Source: Salinivibrio kushneri (GTDB taxonomy: Bacteria > Pseudomonadota > Gammaproteobacteria > Enterobacterales > Vibrionaceae). Taken from it: a stretch of DNA of 64,000 bases. Under the pieces are notes generated by a model, which did not search any database, was not told where the DNA came from, and saw only the letters and a program-made list of their open reading frames with translations. Shown here one piece after another: positions 18,346-27,145 of this stretch. The stretch lies in the NCBI RefSeq assembly GCF_027286325.1, contig NZ_CP114588.1:186001-250000 (forward strand), read 5' to 3'. Within the stretch, counting starts at the first letter, position 1; every line of letters starts with the position of its first letter. The translations under genes and the position numbers were made by a program.

Positions 18346-19815
18346 GTGGTGAAGACAATCCTTACGGCCGCGGTGGCCTCAGCCTTAGTAGCGGCAACCG
18401 CACACGCGGCAGTGCCTCAGCAAAACGACGCGTGGTACCAAGACGCGCAAGCCGCCCTGGCGGCCGCTAAAGCGAACCCACCTATTACGGGCAAAGCCAA
18501 AAACGTGATCCTCTTTGTCGGTGATGGCATGAGTGTGGGGACAATCACAGCGGCGCGGATTTATCAGGGCCAGCAGCAAGGACAAACCGGTGAGGAAAAC
18601 CGCCTTGGCATGGAAAGCCTGCCGCACGTTGCGCTAGCCAAAACCTATAACACTGACATGCAAACGCCTGACTCGGCCGGGACCGCCACCGCTATGGTCA
18701 CCGGGGTGAAAACCAAAGCGGGGATCATCAGTGTTGACGATAACGTTCAGCGTGGTTTTTGCAGTACCGCCAAGGGTAACGAAGCGAAAACCTTATTTGA
18801 AATGGCGGGCGAGAAGGGCAAGGCGCTGGGCTTGATCTCAACCGCTCGTTTAACCCATGCCACCCCAGCTACCACCTACGCGCACAGTGCGGATCGCAAT
18901 TGGGAAAACGATAGCAAGTTACCCAACATTGCCAAAAACCAAGGCTGTACCGATATCGCCAGCCAATTTGTCGACTTTGATGCTGGTGAGGGATTTCAGG
19001 TGGCTTTCGGTGGCGGGCGGCGTGAATTTATTCCTGCCGATAGCGTCGATCCTGAGGGCAAAAAGGGCAAGCGTAAAGATGGACGCAACCTGATTGAGGC
19101 ATGGCAAACCCGTCACCCTGATGGTCAATACATTTTCGATAAATCCGGGTTTGATGCCATCGATCCGGCGACCACCTCACGCGTGTTTGGCTTGTTTGAA
19201 AGCAGCCACATGAAATACGAAGCGGATCGCCGTGAAAGCCAGGATGAGCCGTCATTGGCGGACATGACCAGCAAGGCGATCGATATGCTCAGCCGCAACA
19301 AAGACGGCTATGTGATGATGGTAGAAGCTGGACGTATCGACCATGCTCACCATGCGGGCAACGCCGCGCGAGCGTTAGAAGATACGTTGGCTTATGACGA
19401 TGCCATTAAAGTGGCCTTAGAGAAAACCAACCCAGAAAATACCCTGATCATTGTCACCGCCGACCATGCCCACACCATGGTGATGAACGGCTATGCGGAG
19501 CGGGGCAACCCTATTCTCGGTTTGTCACGTCAAAAAGGGCGCTTGAATCAGGATGATTTTGGTAAAACCTATACCACCATCACCTATGGCAACGGCCCGG
19601 GTGCGGTGAAAGGTGCGCGTGAAAACCTGCAAGAAAGGCAGGTGCGTGAGCTGGATTACAAACAGCAATCCTTGATTAAGCTCGGTTCGGAAACCCACTC
19701 CGGTGAAGATGTGGCCATCATGGCTCGTGGGCCGATGGCGTGGTTATTCCAAGGTGCCGTGGAGCAAAACTACATTTTCCATGTGATTAACGAAGCCACG
19801 GATCTGGCCGATTAA
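18346..19815 (+). CDS. phoA: Secreted alkaline phosphatase, PhoA superfamily
   Basis: A 489-residue precursor with a Sec signal peptide (residues 1-22, cleavage after AHA). Asp60 in LFVGDGMS is a metal ligand, Ser110 in TPDSAGTATAM is the phosphorylated nucleophile, and RIDHAHHAGN and TADHAHTM supply further zinc ligands. It hydrolyses phosphomonoesters in the periplasm or outside. It starts with GTG at 18346 or the adjacent GTG at 18349 after AATGGAG. The two Pho boxes suggest PhoB control. Subfamily assignment beyond the PhoA fold is uncertain; marine Vibrio enzymes are the closest I recall. Confidence 0.92.
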   Translation: MVKTILTAAVASALVAATAHAAVPQQNDAWYQDAQAALAAAKANPPITGKAKNVILFVGDGMSVGTITAARIYQGQQQGQTGEENRLGMESLPHVALAKTYNTDMQTPDSAGTATAMVTGVKTKAGIISVDDNVQRGFCSTAKGNEAKTLFEMAGEKGKALGLISTARLTHATPATTYAHSADRNWENDSKLPNIAKNQGCTDIASQFVDFDAGEGFQVAFGGGRREFIPADSVDPEGKKGKRKDGRNLIEAWQTRHPDGQYIFDKSGFDAIDPATTSRVFGLFESSHMKYEADRRESQDEPSLADMTSKAIDMLSRNKDGYVMMVEAGRIDHAHHAGNAARALEDTLAYDDAIKVALEKTNPENTLIIVTADHAHTMVMNGYAERGNPILGLSRQKGRLNQDDFGKTYTTITYGNGPGAVKGARENLQERQVRELDYKQQSLIKLGSETHSGEDVAIMARGPMAWLFQGAVEQNYIFHVINEATDLAD

Positions 19816-20084
19816 TCGTCTGGTATGTCTGACGACCCGCGCTCTGGCGCGGGTTTTTTATTGCGCCGAAACGGATAAATAACCACATGCAGCGTGAGTA
19901 GCACACTGGCACTGCCGGCGGCGAATAACAAGGCAATCGACTCCACTTGCCGTGGCGTGTCGGCATAGCCCCACCACCAAAGTGGCCAAAGTAGCGCGCA
20001 CATGGCGGCCAGTTGCTTCATACAACGGGTACAGCGTCCCAGTTTTTGTTGCCAAATCGCGGACTGACAGTATTTGCAAGCCAT
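19812..20084 (-). CDS. DUF3624-type small zinc-ribbon membrane protein
   Basis: A 90-residue protein. Two CxxC knuckles (Cys3/Cys6 and Cys18/Cys21) form a probable zinc ribbon, followed by a hydrophobic stretch near 26-40 and a clear transmembrane helix near 47-71, then a short basic and acidic tail. It resembles the DUF3624 proteins of Vibrio; the function is not known. It is convergent with the alkaline phosphatase gene, and their stop codons overlap (19812-19815). The terminator of that gene lies inside this coding sequence. Confidence 0.75.
   Translation of the reverse strand: MACKYCQSAIWQQKLGRCTRCMKQLAAMCALLWPLWWWGYADTPRQVESIALLFAAGSASVLLTLHVVIYPFRRNKKPAPERGSSDIPDD
19835..19859 (+). terminator. 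Terminator of the alkaline phosphatase gene, inside the convergent coding region
   Basis: The stem ACCCGCGC/GCGCGGGT with loop TCTG is followed by six T residues, 19 bases after the phosphatase stop codon. On the other strand it encodes part of the C-terminal tail of the DUF3624-type protein. Confidence 0.85.
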
Positions 20085-20143
20085 GCGTTTCTCTTGGTCG
20101 GTAATGGCGATAGCTTATTGTGGCGCAGTGGGCCGCCGGATAC

Positions 20144-20168
20144 AAAAAAGCCCTCCAATCAGGAGGGC
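20144..20168 (-). terminator. Terminator of the flavin disulfide reductase gene
   Basis: The stem GCCCTCC/GGAGGGC with a 5-nt loop is followed, on the minus strand, by six T residues. It lies about 78 bp after the stop codon at 20246; the intervening sequence shows no gene. Confidence 0.8.
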
Positions 20169-20245
20169 AAAAAGGTAAGCAAGTGCTTGGGGAAGCAACA
20201 GGCAGTGCCTGTAAAGCGCCGAAAATCGGCGAAAAGGGCAGTGGA

Positions 20246-21697
20246 TTAGCAGCCTGGGCCACAGTCCATGCAGTGTTTGATCATTTCAGGGCCGAGTTTG
20301 AGCTTGGCATTCACATCCCGCAGCGCGGTACGTACCCCTTCTTCAATCACTGGGTGATAGAAGGGCATATCCAACATTTGCGAAATGGTCATTTGATTTT
20401 GATGTGCCCATGCCAACAAGTGGGCCAAGTGCTCGGCGTTCGGACCAATCATTTCAGCGCCAAGGAAGCGGCCAGTGCCTTGCTCGGCATAAACGTGTAA
20501 CAAGCCTTTGTTGCGCAGCATTACTCGTGAGCGGCCTTGGTTTTCAAACGACACCACGCCGGTTTCAAAGCAGCCGCAGGGGCCGAGGCGGTCGGTAATT
20601 GCTTTGTAGCTTTCGCCCACCATCGCAATTTGCGGGTCAGAAAAGACCGCAGAGAGTTTGCTGCGGCGCAATCCGGCACGGATATCTTTGCCGCGTCCGG
20701 CGTTGTCACCGGCAATGCGCGCTTGGTCAGCCGCTTCGTGCAGCAACGGAATTTGGTTACTGGCATCACCGGCAATAAAAATGTGCGGTGCCGTGGTCTG
20801 CAGGGTGTAACTATCGGCAACTGGCACGCCGCGGGCATCCACTTTGATGCTGGTCGCGTCAAGGTTTAGCTTGTCGACGTTTGGACGACGACCGGTGGCG
20901 GCAACCACATAGTCGACCCAGCGCAGTTGGCTTTCGCCCTCTTTATCACGATAACGGATTTGCACCTTATCGCCTTCACGCACCATCTCTTCCACCTTGG
21001 CATCGGCGTCGAGATAAAACTCCTCACTGAAGGTGCGATTGGCATACGCCATGATGTCCGGATCGGTCAGCGGGCCCACTTGGCCACCGACGCCAAACAT
21101 GGTCATCTCGACCCCGAGGCGATGCAGCGCTTGTCCTAGCTCTAGGCCAATTACACCCGGGCCAAATACCGCAACCGAGTCAGGTAGATCGTCCCATTCA
21201 AAAATATCATCATTGACCACTAAACGATCGCCAAGGTGATCCCAAGCGGACGGCCAGCTTGGACGCGAGCCTGTCGCGATCACGATGCGATCAGCATGGA
21301 TGGTGGTGTGATCATCAACCATTAAGGTGTGATCATCCACAAAGCGCGCATAGCCGTCGATTTTGTCTTGAGCGGGAATGTCATCGACACTTTCCAGTAC
21401 AAAGCCGACAAAACGGTCACGCTCGCGTTTCACCCGATCCATCACCTCACGGCCATTAATTTCCGTGGTGCCGCCGGGATACACACCGAAGCCGGGCGCT
21501 TTGTCGATATGATGCGCCGCTTCAGCCGCCGCAATTAACAGTTTGGAAGGCATGCAGCCAACCCGCGCGCACGTGGTGCCATAGGGGCCGCCTTCAATCA
21601 TCACCACGTTATCCGTATGCGCTTTGGCTGCGCGATAAGCACCTAGCCCGGCGGTTCCGCCACCAATCACAGCCACATCAACCGTTAATGTTTTCAT
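20246..21697 (-). CDS. FAD-dependent pyridine nucleotide-disulfide oxidoreductase, dihydrolipoamide dehydrogenase-like
   Basis: A 483-residue class I flavoprotein disulfide reductase. The FAD loop GGGTAGLGA is at 12-20, the redox pair Cys43/Cys48 lies in CARVGCMPSK, and the second nucleotide loop is FGPGVIGLELGQAL. The C-terminal active-site His-Glu motif is YHPVIEEGV. No E1 or E2 genes are nearby, so a role in a dehydrogenase complex is doubtful. The tail ends CMDCGPGC, with Cys at 476, 479 and 483, an extra cysteine cluster unlike ordinary lipoamide dehydrogenase. It lies 52 bp downstream of the Prx-Grx gene, which suggests a thiol-redox role. Confidence 0.88.
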   Translation of the reverse strand: MKTLTVDVAVIGGGTAGLGAYRAAKAHTDNVVMIEGGPYGTTCARVGCMPSKLLIAAAEAAHHIDKAPGFGVYPGGTTEINGREVMDRVKRERDRFVGFVLESVDDIPAQDKIDGYARFVDDHTLMVDDHTTIHADRIVIATGSRPSWPSAWDHLGDRLVVNDDIFEWDDLPDSVAVFGPGVIGLELGQALHRLGVEMTMFGVGGQVGPLTDPDIMAYANRTFSEEFYLDADAKVEEMVREGDKVQIRYRDKEGESQLRWVDYVVAATGRRPNVDKLNLDATSIKVDARGVPVADSYTLQTTAPHIFIAGDASNQIPLLHEAADQARIAGDNAGRGKDIRAGLRRSKLSAVFSDPQIAMVGESYKAITDRLGPCGCFETGVVSFENQGRSRVMLRNKGLLHVYAEQGTGRFLGAEMIGPNAEHLAHLLAWAHQNQMTISQMLDMPFYHPVIEEGVRTALRDVNAKLKLGPEMIKHCMDCGPGC

Positions 21698-21711
21698 TGC
21701 TTTCTCCTGGG

Positions 21712-21739
21712 AAAATAAAGGGCGGCAAGGAAGCCGCCC
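21712..21739 (-). terminator. Hairpin terminator or attenuator between prx-grx and the reductase gene
   Basis: On the minus strand GGGCGGC pairs with GCCGCCC around a 6-nt loop and is followed by TTTATTTT. It lies 10 bases after the Prx-Grx stop codon. The imperfect T tract could let some transcription through into the reductase gene. Confidence 0.7.
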
Positions 21740-21749
21740 AAACAGCGGA

Positions 21750-22481
21750 TTACTGATTTAGATAGGTGTCGAGTTCTTCACTGCCACCGATATGACGGCC
21801 ACCGATAAATACTTGTGGCACGGTGGCGCGACCGCTCACTGCACGCAAAGAAACCGTGGTAGCGTCTTTGCCAAGAATAATTTCCTCAAACTGAAGACCT
21901 GCGTCGATCAGGGCTTGTTTGGCCTTGGCACAGAATGGGCAGCCTGGTTTGCTAAACACGGTGATTGAGTCTTGTAGTTTGTGCTCAGGGGCGATGTAGC
22001 CCAGCATGGTGTCGGCATCAGAGACTTTGAACGGGTCGCCTGGCTCGTTGGGTTCGATAAACATTTTCTCGACCACGCCGTTTTTCACTAGCATGCTGTA
22101 ACGCCATGAGCGTTTGCCAAAGCCAAGATCGTTTTTGTCGACCAGCATGTCCATGCCATCGGTGAACTCGCCGTTACCGTCAGGCAGGACATGAATGTTG
22201 TCAGCATCTTGGTCGGCTTTCCAGGCGTTCATCACAAAGGTATCGTTGACGGACACACAGACAATGTCATCAACGCCGTATTGTTGGAACACCGGATATA
22301 GCTCGTTATAGCGTGGCAGGTGTGATGACGAACACGTGGGGGTGAACGCACCTGGCAGGCTGAATACAATCACGGTTTTATTGGCAAAAATGTCATCGGT
22401 GGTAACGTCTTTCCACTGGTCGCCTTCGCGAGTGCGGAATGTTACTTGTGGTACTGGCTGACCTTCTTTTGTTGCTGTCAT
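21750..22481 (-). CDS. Peroxiredoxin-glutaredoxin fusion protein
   Basis: A 243-residue fusion starting at the ATG at 22481 after AAAGGA. Residues 1 to about 160 are a Prx5-type peroxiredoxin with the peroxidatic Cys in [14 protein letters not shown]. Residues from about 168 are a glutaredoxin with [13 protein letters not shown] and [13 protein letters not shown]. Such hybrids, first described in Haemophilus and Vibrio, reduce peroxides with electrons from glutathione through the attached glutaredoxin. It is divergent from oxyR, with an OxyR site in between, so peroxide induction is expected. Confidence 0.95.
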   Translation of the reverse strand: MTATKEGQPVPQVTFRTREGDQWKDVTTDDIFANKTVIVFSLPGAFTPTCSSSHLPRYNELYPVFQQYGVDDIVCVSVNDTFVMNAWKADQDADNIHVLPDGNGEFTDGMDMLVDKNDLGFGKRSWRYSMLVKNGVVEKMFIEPNEPGDPFKVSDADTMLGYIAPEHKLQDSITVFSKPGCPFCAKAKQALIDAGLQFEEIILGKDATTVSLRAVSGRATVPQVFIGGRHIGGSEELDTYLNQ

Positions 22482-22571
22482 GGTGATGTCCTTTCTTGAT
22501 TTAAGTTTGTGGGCGAATGTGTCGCCGCGTTTTGATGGGAGTAGTATTACCGATTGCAATTGATAGCTCTA

Positions 22572-22608
22572 ATCGCTTAATGCTATGGTTTTGATAGTTA
22601 TCCTCTAT
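22572..22608. promoter_or_regulatory. OxyR operator between prx-grx and oxyR
   Basis: Two 15-mers, ATCGCTTAATGCTAT (22572-22586) and ATAGTTATCCTCTAT (22594-22608), are separated by exactly 7 bases. This is the four-tetrad OxyR consensus ATAGNTNNNANCTAT-N7-ATAGNTNNNANCTAT, with one mismatch in the tetrads. It ends 13 bp before the oxyR start codon. Confidence 0.9.
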
Positions 22609-22621
22609 AGAAGAGACAAAG

Positions 22622-23530
22622 ATGAACATTCGTGACTTGGAGTACTTGGTCGCTTTGGCCGAACACCGACATTTTCGTAAAGCGGCAGAAGCGTGCTTTG
22701 TCAGCCAGCCGACCTTGAGTGGTCAAATCCGAAAGCTGGAAGATGAATTGGGTGTGAGTTTGTTAGAGCGAACCAGTCGCCGTGTGTTGTTCACCGATGC
22801 CGGTATGAGGTTAGTACAACAGGCACGTAACGTCTTGCGGGAAGTCACAATTTTGACCGAATTGGCTAGTGAGCAAGGGGAAAGCATGACAGGCCCTTTG
22901 CATATCGGCTTAATTCCTACTGTGGGGCCTTATTTACTGCCAAAGATCATTCCTATGCTGCGCGACCGTTTTCCTGATCTGGAGCTGTTTATTCACGAAG
23001 GTCAGACGCAGCAGTTAGTGCAGCAATTGGAAGAGGGCAAACTCGATTGCATCATTTTGGCCTCTGTAGAAGAAACCCAGCATTTAAAAGAGCTGCCACT
23101 TTATGATGAGCCGATGCTGCTTGCCGTGAACGAAAAACACCGTCTCGCCGATTGTGCAGAAGTAGCTTTGGATGTGCTGCAAGGAGAGACCTTGTTAATG
23201 CTGGGCGATGGGCATTGTTTGCGCGATCAGGCGATGGGCTTTTGCTTTAAAGTGGGGGCGCGTGAAGATCAGCGCTTTCGCGCCACCAGTTTAGAAACCT
23301 TGCGGAATATGGTTGCGGCAGGGAGTGGGATCACCCTATTGCCGCAGCTATCGGTGCCTGCCGATAAGCGAGATGGTGTGGTGTATATACCCACCACCTC
23401 ACCAACACCATCTCGTCAAATTACTCTCGACTACCGTCCTGGCTCGCCGCTACGAGGACGTTATGAGCAGCTGGCTGATGCTATCCATGAACAAATGACC
23501 GCCGTGATGCATGATCGGGGTTGCCGCTAA
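22622..23530 (+). CDS. oxyR: Hydrogen peroxide sensor and regulator OxyR
   Basis: A 302-residue LysR-family regulator. The N-terminal winged helix MNIRDLEYLVALAEHRHFRK is followed by the sensor domain. The redox pair Cys199 and Cys208 in GDGHCLRDQAMGFC is at the same residue numbers as in E. coli OxyR; peroxide forms a disulfide between them and switches DNA binding. It is divergent from the Prx-Grx gene, with the operator beside its own start, which fits autorepression. The ribosome site AAGAGA is 5 bases before the ATG. Confidence 0.97.
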   Translation: MNIRDLEYLVALAEHRHFRKAAEACFVSQPTLSGQIRKLEDELGVSLLERTSRRVLFTDAGMRLVQQARNVLREVTILTELASEQGESMTGPLHIGLIPTVGPYLLPKIIPMLRDRFPDLELFIHEGQTQQLVQQLEEGKLDCIILASVEETQHLKELPLYDEPMLLAVNEKHRLADCAEVALDVLQGETLLMLGDGHCLRDQAMGFCFKVGAREDQRFRATSLETLRNMVAAGSGITLLPQLSVPADKRDGVVYIPTTSPTPSRQITLDYRPGSPLRGRYEQLADAIHEQMTAVMHDRGCR

Positions 23531-23551
23531 CTTGTCGCGTTATGTGTATAT

Positions 23552-23581
23552 AAAAAGGCGCCCGCATGATGCGGGCGCCTT
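23552..23581 (-). terminator. Terminator between oxyR and mrcA
   Basis: A perfect 11-bp stem AAGGCGCCCGC/GCGGGCGCCTT with loop ATGAT. The T run lies on the minus-strand side, so it terminates mrcA best, and it may also stop oxyR transcription. Confidence 0.8.
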
Positions 23582-23613
23582 GATGTTACGTTGCTATTGA
23601 CGATGCAACAGAG

Positions 23614-26106
23614 TTAGAACAGGGATTCTGTTTCTGACTCATAAATATTGCCATCAGATTGCGATGAGACATATTCAGTCGGCTCGGTCCCTTTTACAAA
23701 GTACTCGAACATCGAAGTATGATCGGTTTTTCGAGTCAACAGCCCTGTTTCGCGGTCAATACGCACTTTAACAATGCCAGGTGGGACGGTTTTATTCTGC
23801 TCAGGGACGTCCGCGAGTGCATGCTGCATAAAATCAATCCACGCGGGCTCGGCGGTTTTTGCCCCTGACTCTGCCCCGCGAATAGGCTGACGGTCGTCGC
23901 CCAAATTGGCATTGCGAGTGGTGCGGCCAAGCTTGCGAGAGTGATCATCAAAGCCCACCCATACCGTGGTCACAATGCCTGGGCCGTAGCCCGTGTACCA
24001 CGTATCCTTGGAGTCATTGGTGGTACCGGTTTTACCACCAATATCACGCCGTTTGAGCGCTTGCGCGCGCCAGCCGGTGCCATTCCAGCCTGTCCCATAG
24101 CGCCAATCGCCGCCGCCCCAGATATTGCTTTGCATCATTTCACGTACCAAAAACGCATTCTGCTCATCAATCACTTGCTTGGCATGGCGCTGGGTAGTGG
24201 TGTCATCTTGCGCGAGCAAGTTCTGCTCATTAAACGGATTGGCCTCTTCCGTTTGCTGCTCGCAATTATCACAAATCACCGGTGGGTTAGCGCGATAAAT
24301 CTCTTCACCGAATGGGGTTTCGACCCGATCAATGATAAAGGGCTCCATAAAATAGCCACCATTGGCAAACACGCTAAAGCCCTGTGCCATTTCAACCGGT
24401 GTCAAGCTGCCTGCACCAAGTGCAATGGCTTCTGCGCGCGGCAAGTCATCACGCTTAAAGCCAAAGCGGGTGAGGTAGTCGAGTGCGTCATCCAATCCCA
24501 CGCGACGCAGCACCCGCACGGCCATCACGTTTTTCGATTGCGCCAGTCCAAGGCGAGCCCGCAGTGGTCCTTCATAACGTGGTGGTGAATTTTTCGGCCG
24601 CCAGGCCACACCCTGGCTGCGATCCCAGCGGTTAATCGGCGCATCATTAATCAAGGTGGCGAGTGTCATGCCTTCGTGCACGGCGGCGGAATAAATAAAT
24701 GGTTTGATACTCGAGCCCACCTGGCGCACTGACTGTGTGGCACGGTTGAACTTGCTATGGACAAAGTTAAAGCCGCCCACCAAGGCTTTGATTGCCCCCG
24801 TTGAGGGTGACATAGAGACCAGTGCAGTGTTGGTGGTAGGGACTTGGGCCAAATGCCAGCTGTCATCGACTTGGCGAATAAACACTTGCTGACCACTGGC
24901 GAGGAACTCATCAGCACGCTTGGGCGCTGGGCCTTGGCGACTGTCAGTAATATAAGGCCGCGCCCAGTCTAGTCCCTCCCAGGGCAGTTCGATTTCACGG
25001 CCATTGGGTCCGACAACCTGTGCCGATTTAGCTTGAACATCAATCACGACGGCGGGCTCTAAGGGGCCGTAGCTGGGTTGATTGGCAAGATGGTCAACAA
25101 TGCGCTGGTGCTGCCAGCGTTGGCTAGGCGCTTGCCATAAGGTCGCAACTGGACCACGGAACCCATGGCGGCGATCGTAGGCGAGAATGTTTTCCACTGC
25201 CGCCTCGTTAGCAGCCCGTTGCTTGTCAGCATCGACACTGGTGAAGATACGCACACCGGAGGTGTAGGCGTCGTCGCCGAACTGTTCGACTGCCCATGCA
25301 CGTGCCATCTCGGCAACATAAGGTGCGGAAAGCTCGATTTCAGCGCCATGATAGCTCGCCACGATAGGTTCATTTTTGGCTTGCTGATATTCTGCGTTGG
25401 AAATGTAACCCTCTTTGAGCATCCGTCCGAGTACAACGTTGCGTCGCTCTGTCGCCCGTGACAGAGAATATAACGGGTTCATGGTGGAGGGCGCTTTGGG
25501 TAATCCGACAATCACTGCCATTTCGCTCAAGGTCAGTTGATCGAGGGTTTTACCAAAATAAACCTGTGCGGCCGCGCCGACCCCGTAAGCACGATAGCCT
25601 AAGAAGACTTTGTTGAAATAAAGCTCAAGGATCTCTTCTTTGTTCAGTAGCTGCTCGATATGCACGGCGATAAAAATTTCTTTTATCTTGCGCATAATCC
25701 GCTTTTCGTTAGAGAGGAAGAAGTTACGTGCCAGCTGCTGTGTAATGGTACTGGCCCCTTGCTTGGCCGTACCAGACATGGCCACCACCACCGCGGCGCG
25801 CACAATACCGATTGGGTCAATCCCTGGATGTTGGTAAAAGCGACTGTCTTCTGTGGCAATCAATGCATCAATCATCGGTTGAGGGATGTCCTCGAGCATG
25901 ACGGGGATGCGACGCTTTTCACCGAACTGGGAGATCAACTCACCATCGGTGCTATAGACCTGCATCGGAGTCTGCAGCTCGACATTTTTTAGTGTCGCCA
26001 CATCGGGGAGGTCAGGTTTTACATACAGGTAAAACCCAAAGATTGTAGTGACTCCAAGCACTGTGCAAACCAGTGCAAAGATAAGCAAACGCTTTATGAA
26101 CTTCAC
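23614..26106 (-). CDS. mrcA: Penicillin-binding protein 1A
   Basis: An 830-residue bifunctional peptidoglycan synthase anchored by one N-terminal transmembrane helix (about 7-28). The glycosyltransferase domain has the catalytic Glu86 in ATEDSRFYQHPG and the segment GASTITQQLARN. The transpeptidase domain has the serine motif GSSIKPFIY and KTGTTNDSKDTW. It starts with GTG at 26106 behind GGGAAA. It is divergent from pilM, the arrangement found in many gammaproteobacteria. The C-terminal extension is short, ending in ESETESLF. Confidence 0.96.
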   Translation of the reverse strand: MKFIKRLLIFALVCTVLGVTTIFGFYLYVKPDLPDVATLKNVELQTPMQVYSTDGELISQFGEKRRIPVMLEDIPQPMIDALIATEDSRFYQHPGIDPIGIVRAAVVVAMSGTAKQGASTITQQLARNFFLSNEKRIMRKIKEIFIAVHIEQLLNKEEILELYFNKVFLGYRAYGVGAAAQVYFGKTLDQLTLSEMAVIVGLPKAPSTMNPLYSLSRATERRNVVLGRMLKEGYISNAEYQQAKNEPIVASYHGAEIELSAPYVAEMARAWAVEQFGDDAYTSGVRIFTSVDADKQRAANEAAVENILAYDRRHGFRGPVATLWQAPSQRWQHQRIVDHLANQPSYGPLEPAVVIDVQAKSAQVVGPNGREIELPWEGLDWARPYITDSRQGPAPKRADEFLASGQQVFIRQVDDSWHLAQVPTTNTALVSMSPSTGAIKALVGGFNFVHSKFNRATQSVRQVGSSIKPFIYSAAVHEGMTLATLINDAPINRWDRSQGVAWRPKNSPPRYEGPLRARLGLAQSKNVMAVRVLRRVGLDDALDYLTRFGFKRDDLPRAEAIALGAGSLTPVEMAQGFSVFANGGYFMEPFIIDRVETPFGEEIYRANPPVICDNCEQQTEEANPFNEQNLLAQDDTTTQRHAKQVIDEQNAFLVREMMQSNIWGGGDWRYGTGWNGTGWRAQALKRRDIGGKTGTTNDSKDTWYTGYGPGIVTTVWVGFDDHSRKLGRTTRNANLGDDRQPIRGAESGAKTAEPAWIDFMQHALADVPEQNKTVPPGIVKVRIDRETGLLTRKTDHTSMFEYFVKGTEPTEYVSSQSDGNIYESETESLF

Positions 26107-26248
26107 CTGAGATTTCCCGTTTTGTTGCCGTTGAGCCGTTCAATAATCATACGTGAGTAGTATAAAGGCACCAGCATTAAAAATAACCCGTGATGAGGCC
26201 AGTTTTGTAAATACTGACTTCACGCTGACGTTGGGAGCCTAACACGAA

Positions 26249-27145
26249 ATGATGCGAAGTTCGGCAGTTTTAGGTCTCGCTTTGGGGCAACAGACCAGTT
26301 ATGCGGTGGCCATTAAGCCATCATCCGCGACTCAGCAGGTATTAAGCTTTCACACACTAACAGCCTGTCACGATGACAGCTTGGTTGAGTCGATCAAAAC
26401 ATTGAAAGCAACCATGCTCGACCCGCTACCTTGGTACCAGCGCTGGATGGCGACTGTGGTGATTGGTGTCGAAGATGACACGGTGATCAGCAAAACATTG
26501 ACGGCGGCGGATGTTGATGATCCGTTAGAGCAAGAAACGACGGTCGGGCAGGCACTAAGCCAAGCACTCAATATGGACATCAGTGATCTCCTGTTCGACT
26601 TCTCTAAAAAAGACGTCGGGGCGCAGCCAGGAGACGCACATTATCAGGTGATCGCGTGTCGCCAATCCGCGTTAGCGCCCATCCTCGCTGCCTGTCGCCA
26701 AGCCAAACTAAACGTGCGTGTGGTGGACCGACAACAGCATGGTCTTCAAGCCTTGTATAAGGCGTTAGTAGCCTATCATCAACCCAGTGTTTGGCCACTT
26801 TGGTTACATTTATGTGCGGAGGCACTGACGGTAACCGGAAAACGCAGCGATGGGGAGGATTATCAGCAACGATTATCGCTGACCTCACCGAGACAGACAG
26901 ACGCCGGTGATCTGTCCCACCAAGTGCTATGCCAACACATTGAACATGCTTATCAGGCCTACCTGACTCAAGCTGGTCGTCACTCAGAGGCCAGCGTTTG
27001 GTTAAGTGGTGATTGGCCGGAGAGTCTGCGCTCTCCCGCCCAGATAGCGTGCCACTTAATCAACCCCGGTGCGCCGTTTGGTTGTGAAAATTTGAACGCC
27101 CCTGCCTGTGTGGCGCTTGGACTGGCTCTGCGAGGTGCTCAATGA
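26249..27145 (+). CDS. pilM: Type IV pilus assembly protein PilM
   Basis: A 298-residue actin-like cytoplasmic protein, shorter than the about 350-residue Pseudomonas PilM, with an N-terminal LGLALGQQTSYAVAI strand-turn. It is diverged, so synteny carries weight: it opens the pilMNOPQ cluster. PilM binds the cytoplasmic tail of PilN and links the alignment subcomplex to the motor. It starts at the ATG at 26249 (a second ATG follows at once) and overlaps pilN by 4 bp. Vibrio homologues have also been called MshI-like. Confidence 0.82.
   Translation: MMRSSAVLGLALGQQTSYAVAIKPSSATQQVLSFHTLTACHDDSLVESIKTLKATMLDPLPWYQRWMATVVIGVEDDTVISKTLTAADVDDPLEQETTVGQALSQALNMDISDLLFDFSKKDVGAQPGDAHYQVIACRQSALAPILAACRQAKLNVRVVDRQQHGLQALYKALVAYHQPSVWPLWLHLCAEALTVTGKRSDGEDYQQRLSLTSPRQTDAGDLSHQVLCQHIEHAYQAYLTQAGRHSEASVWLSGDWPESLRSPAQIACHLINPGAPFGCENLNAPACVALGLALRGAQ

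Noticed and set aside
23941..24588. A 215-codon open frame antisense to mrcA
   Set aside because: No ribosome site, no recognisable family, and it lies wholly within a conserved coding gene; long antisense frames are common in GC-balanced coding DNA.
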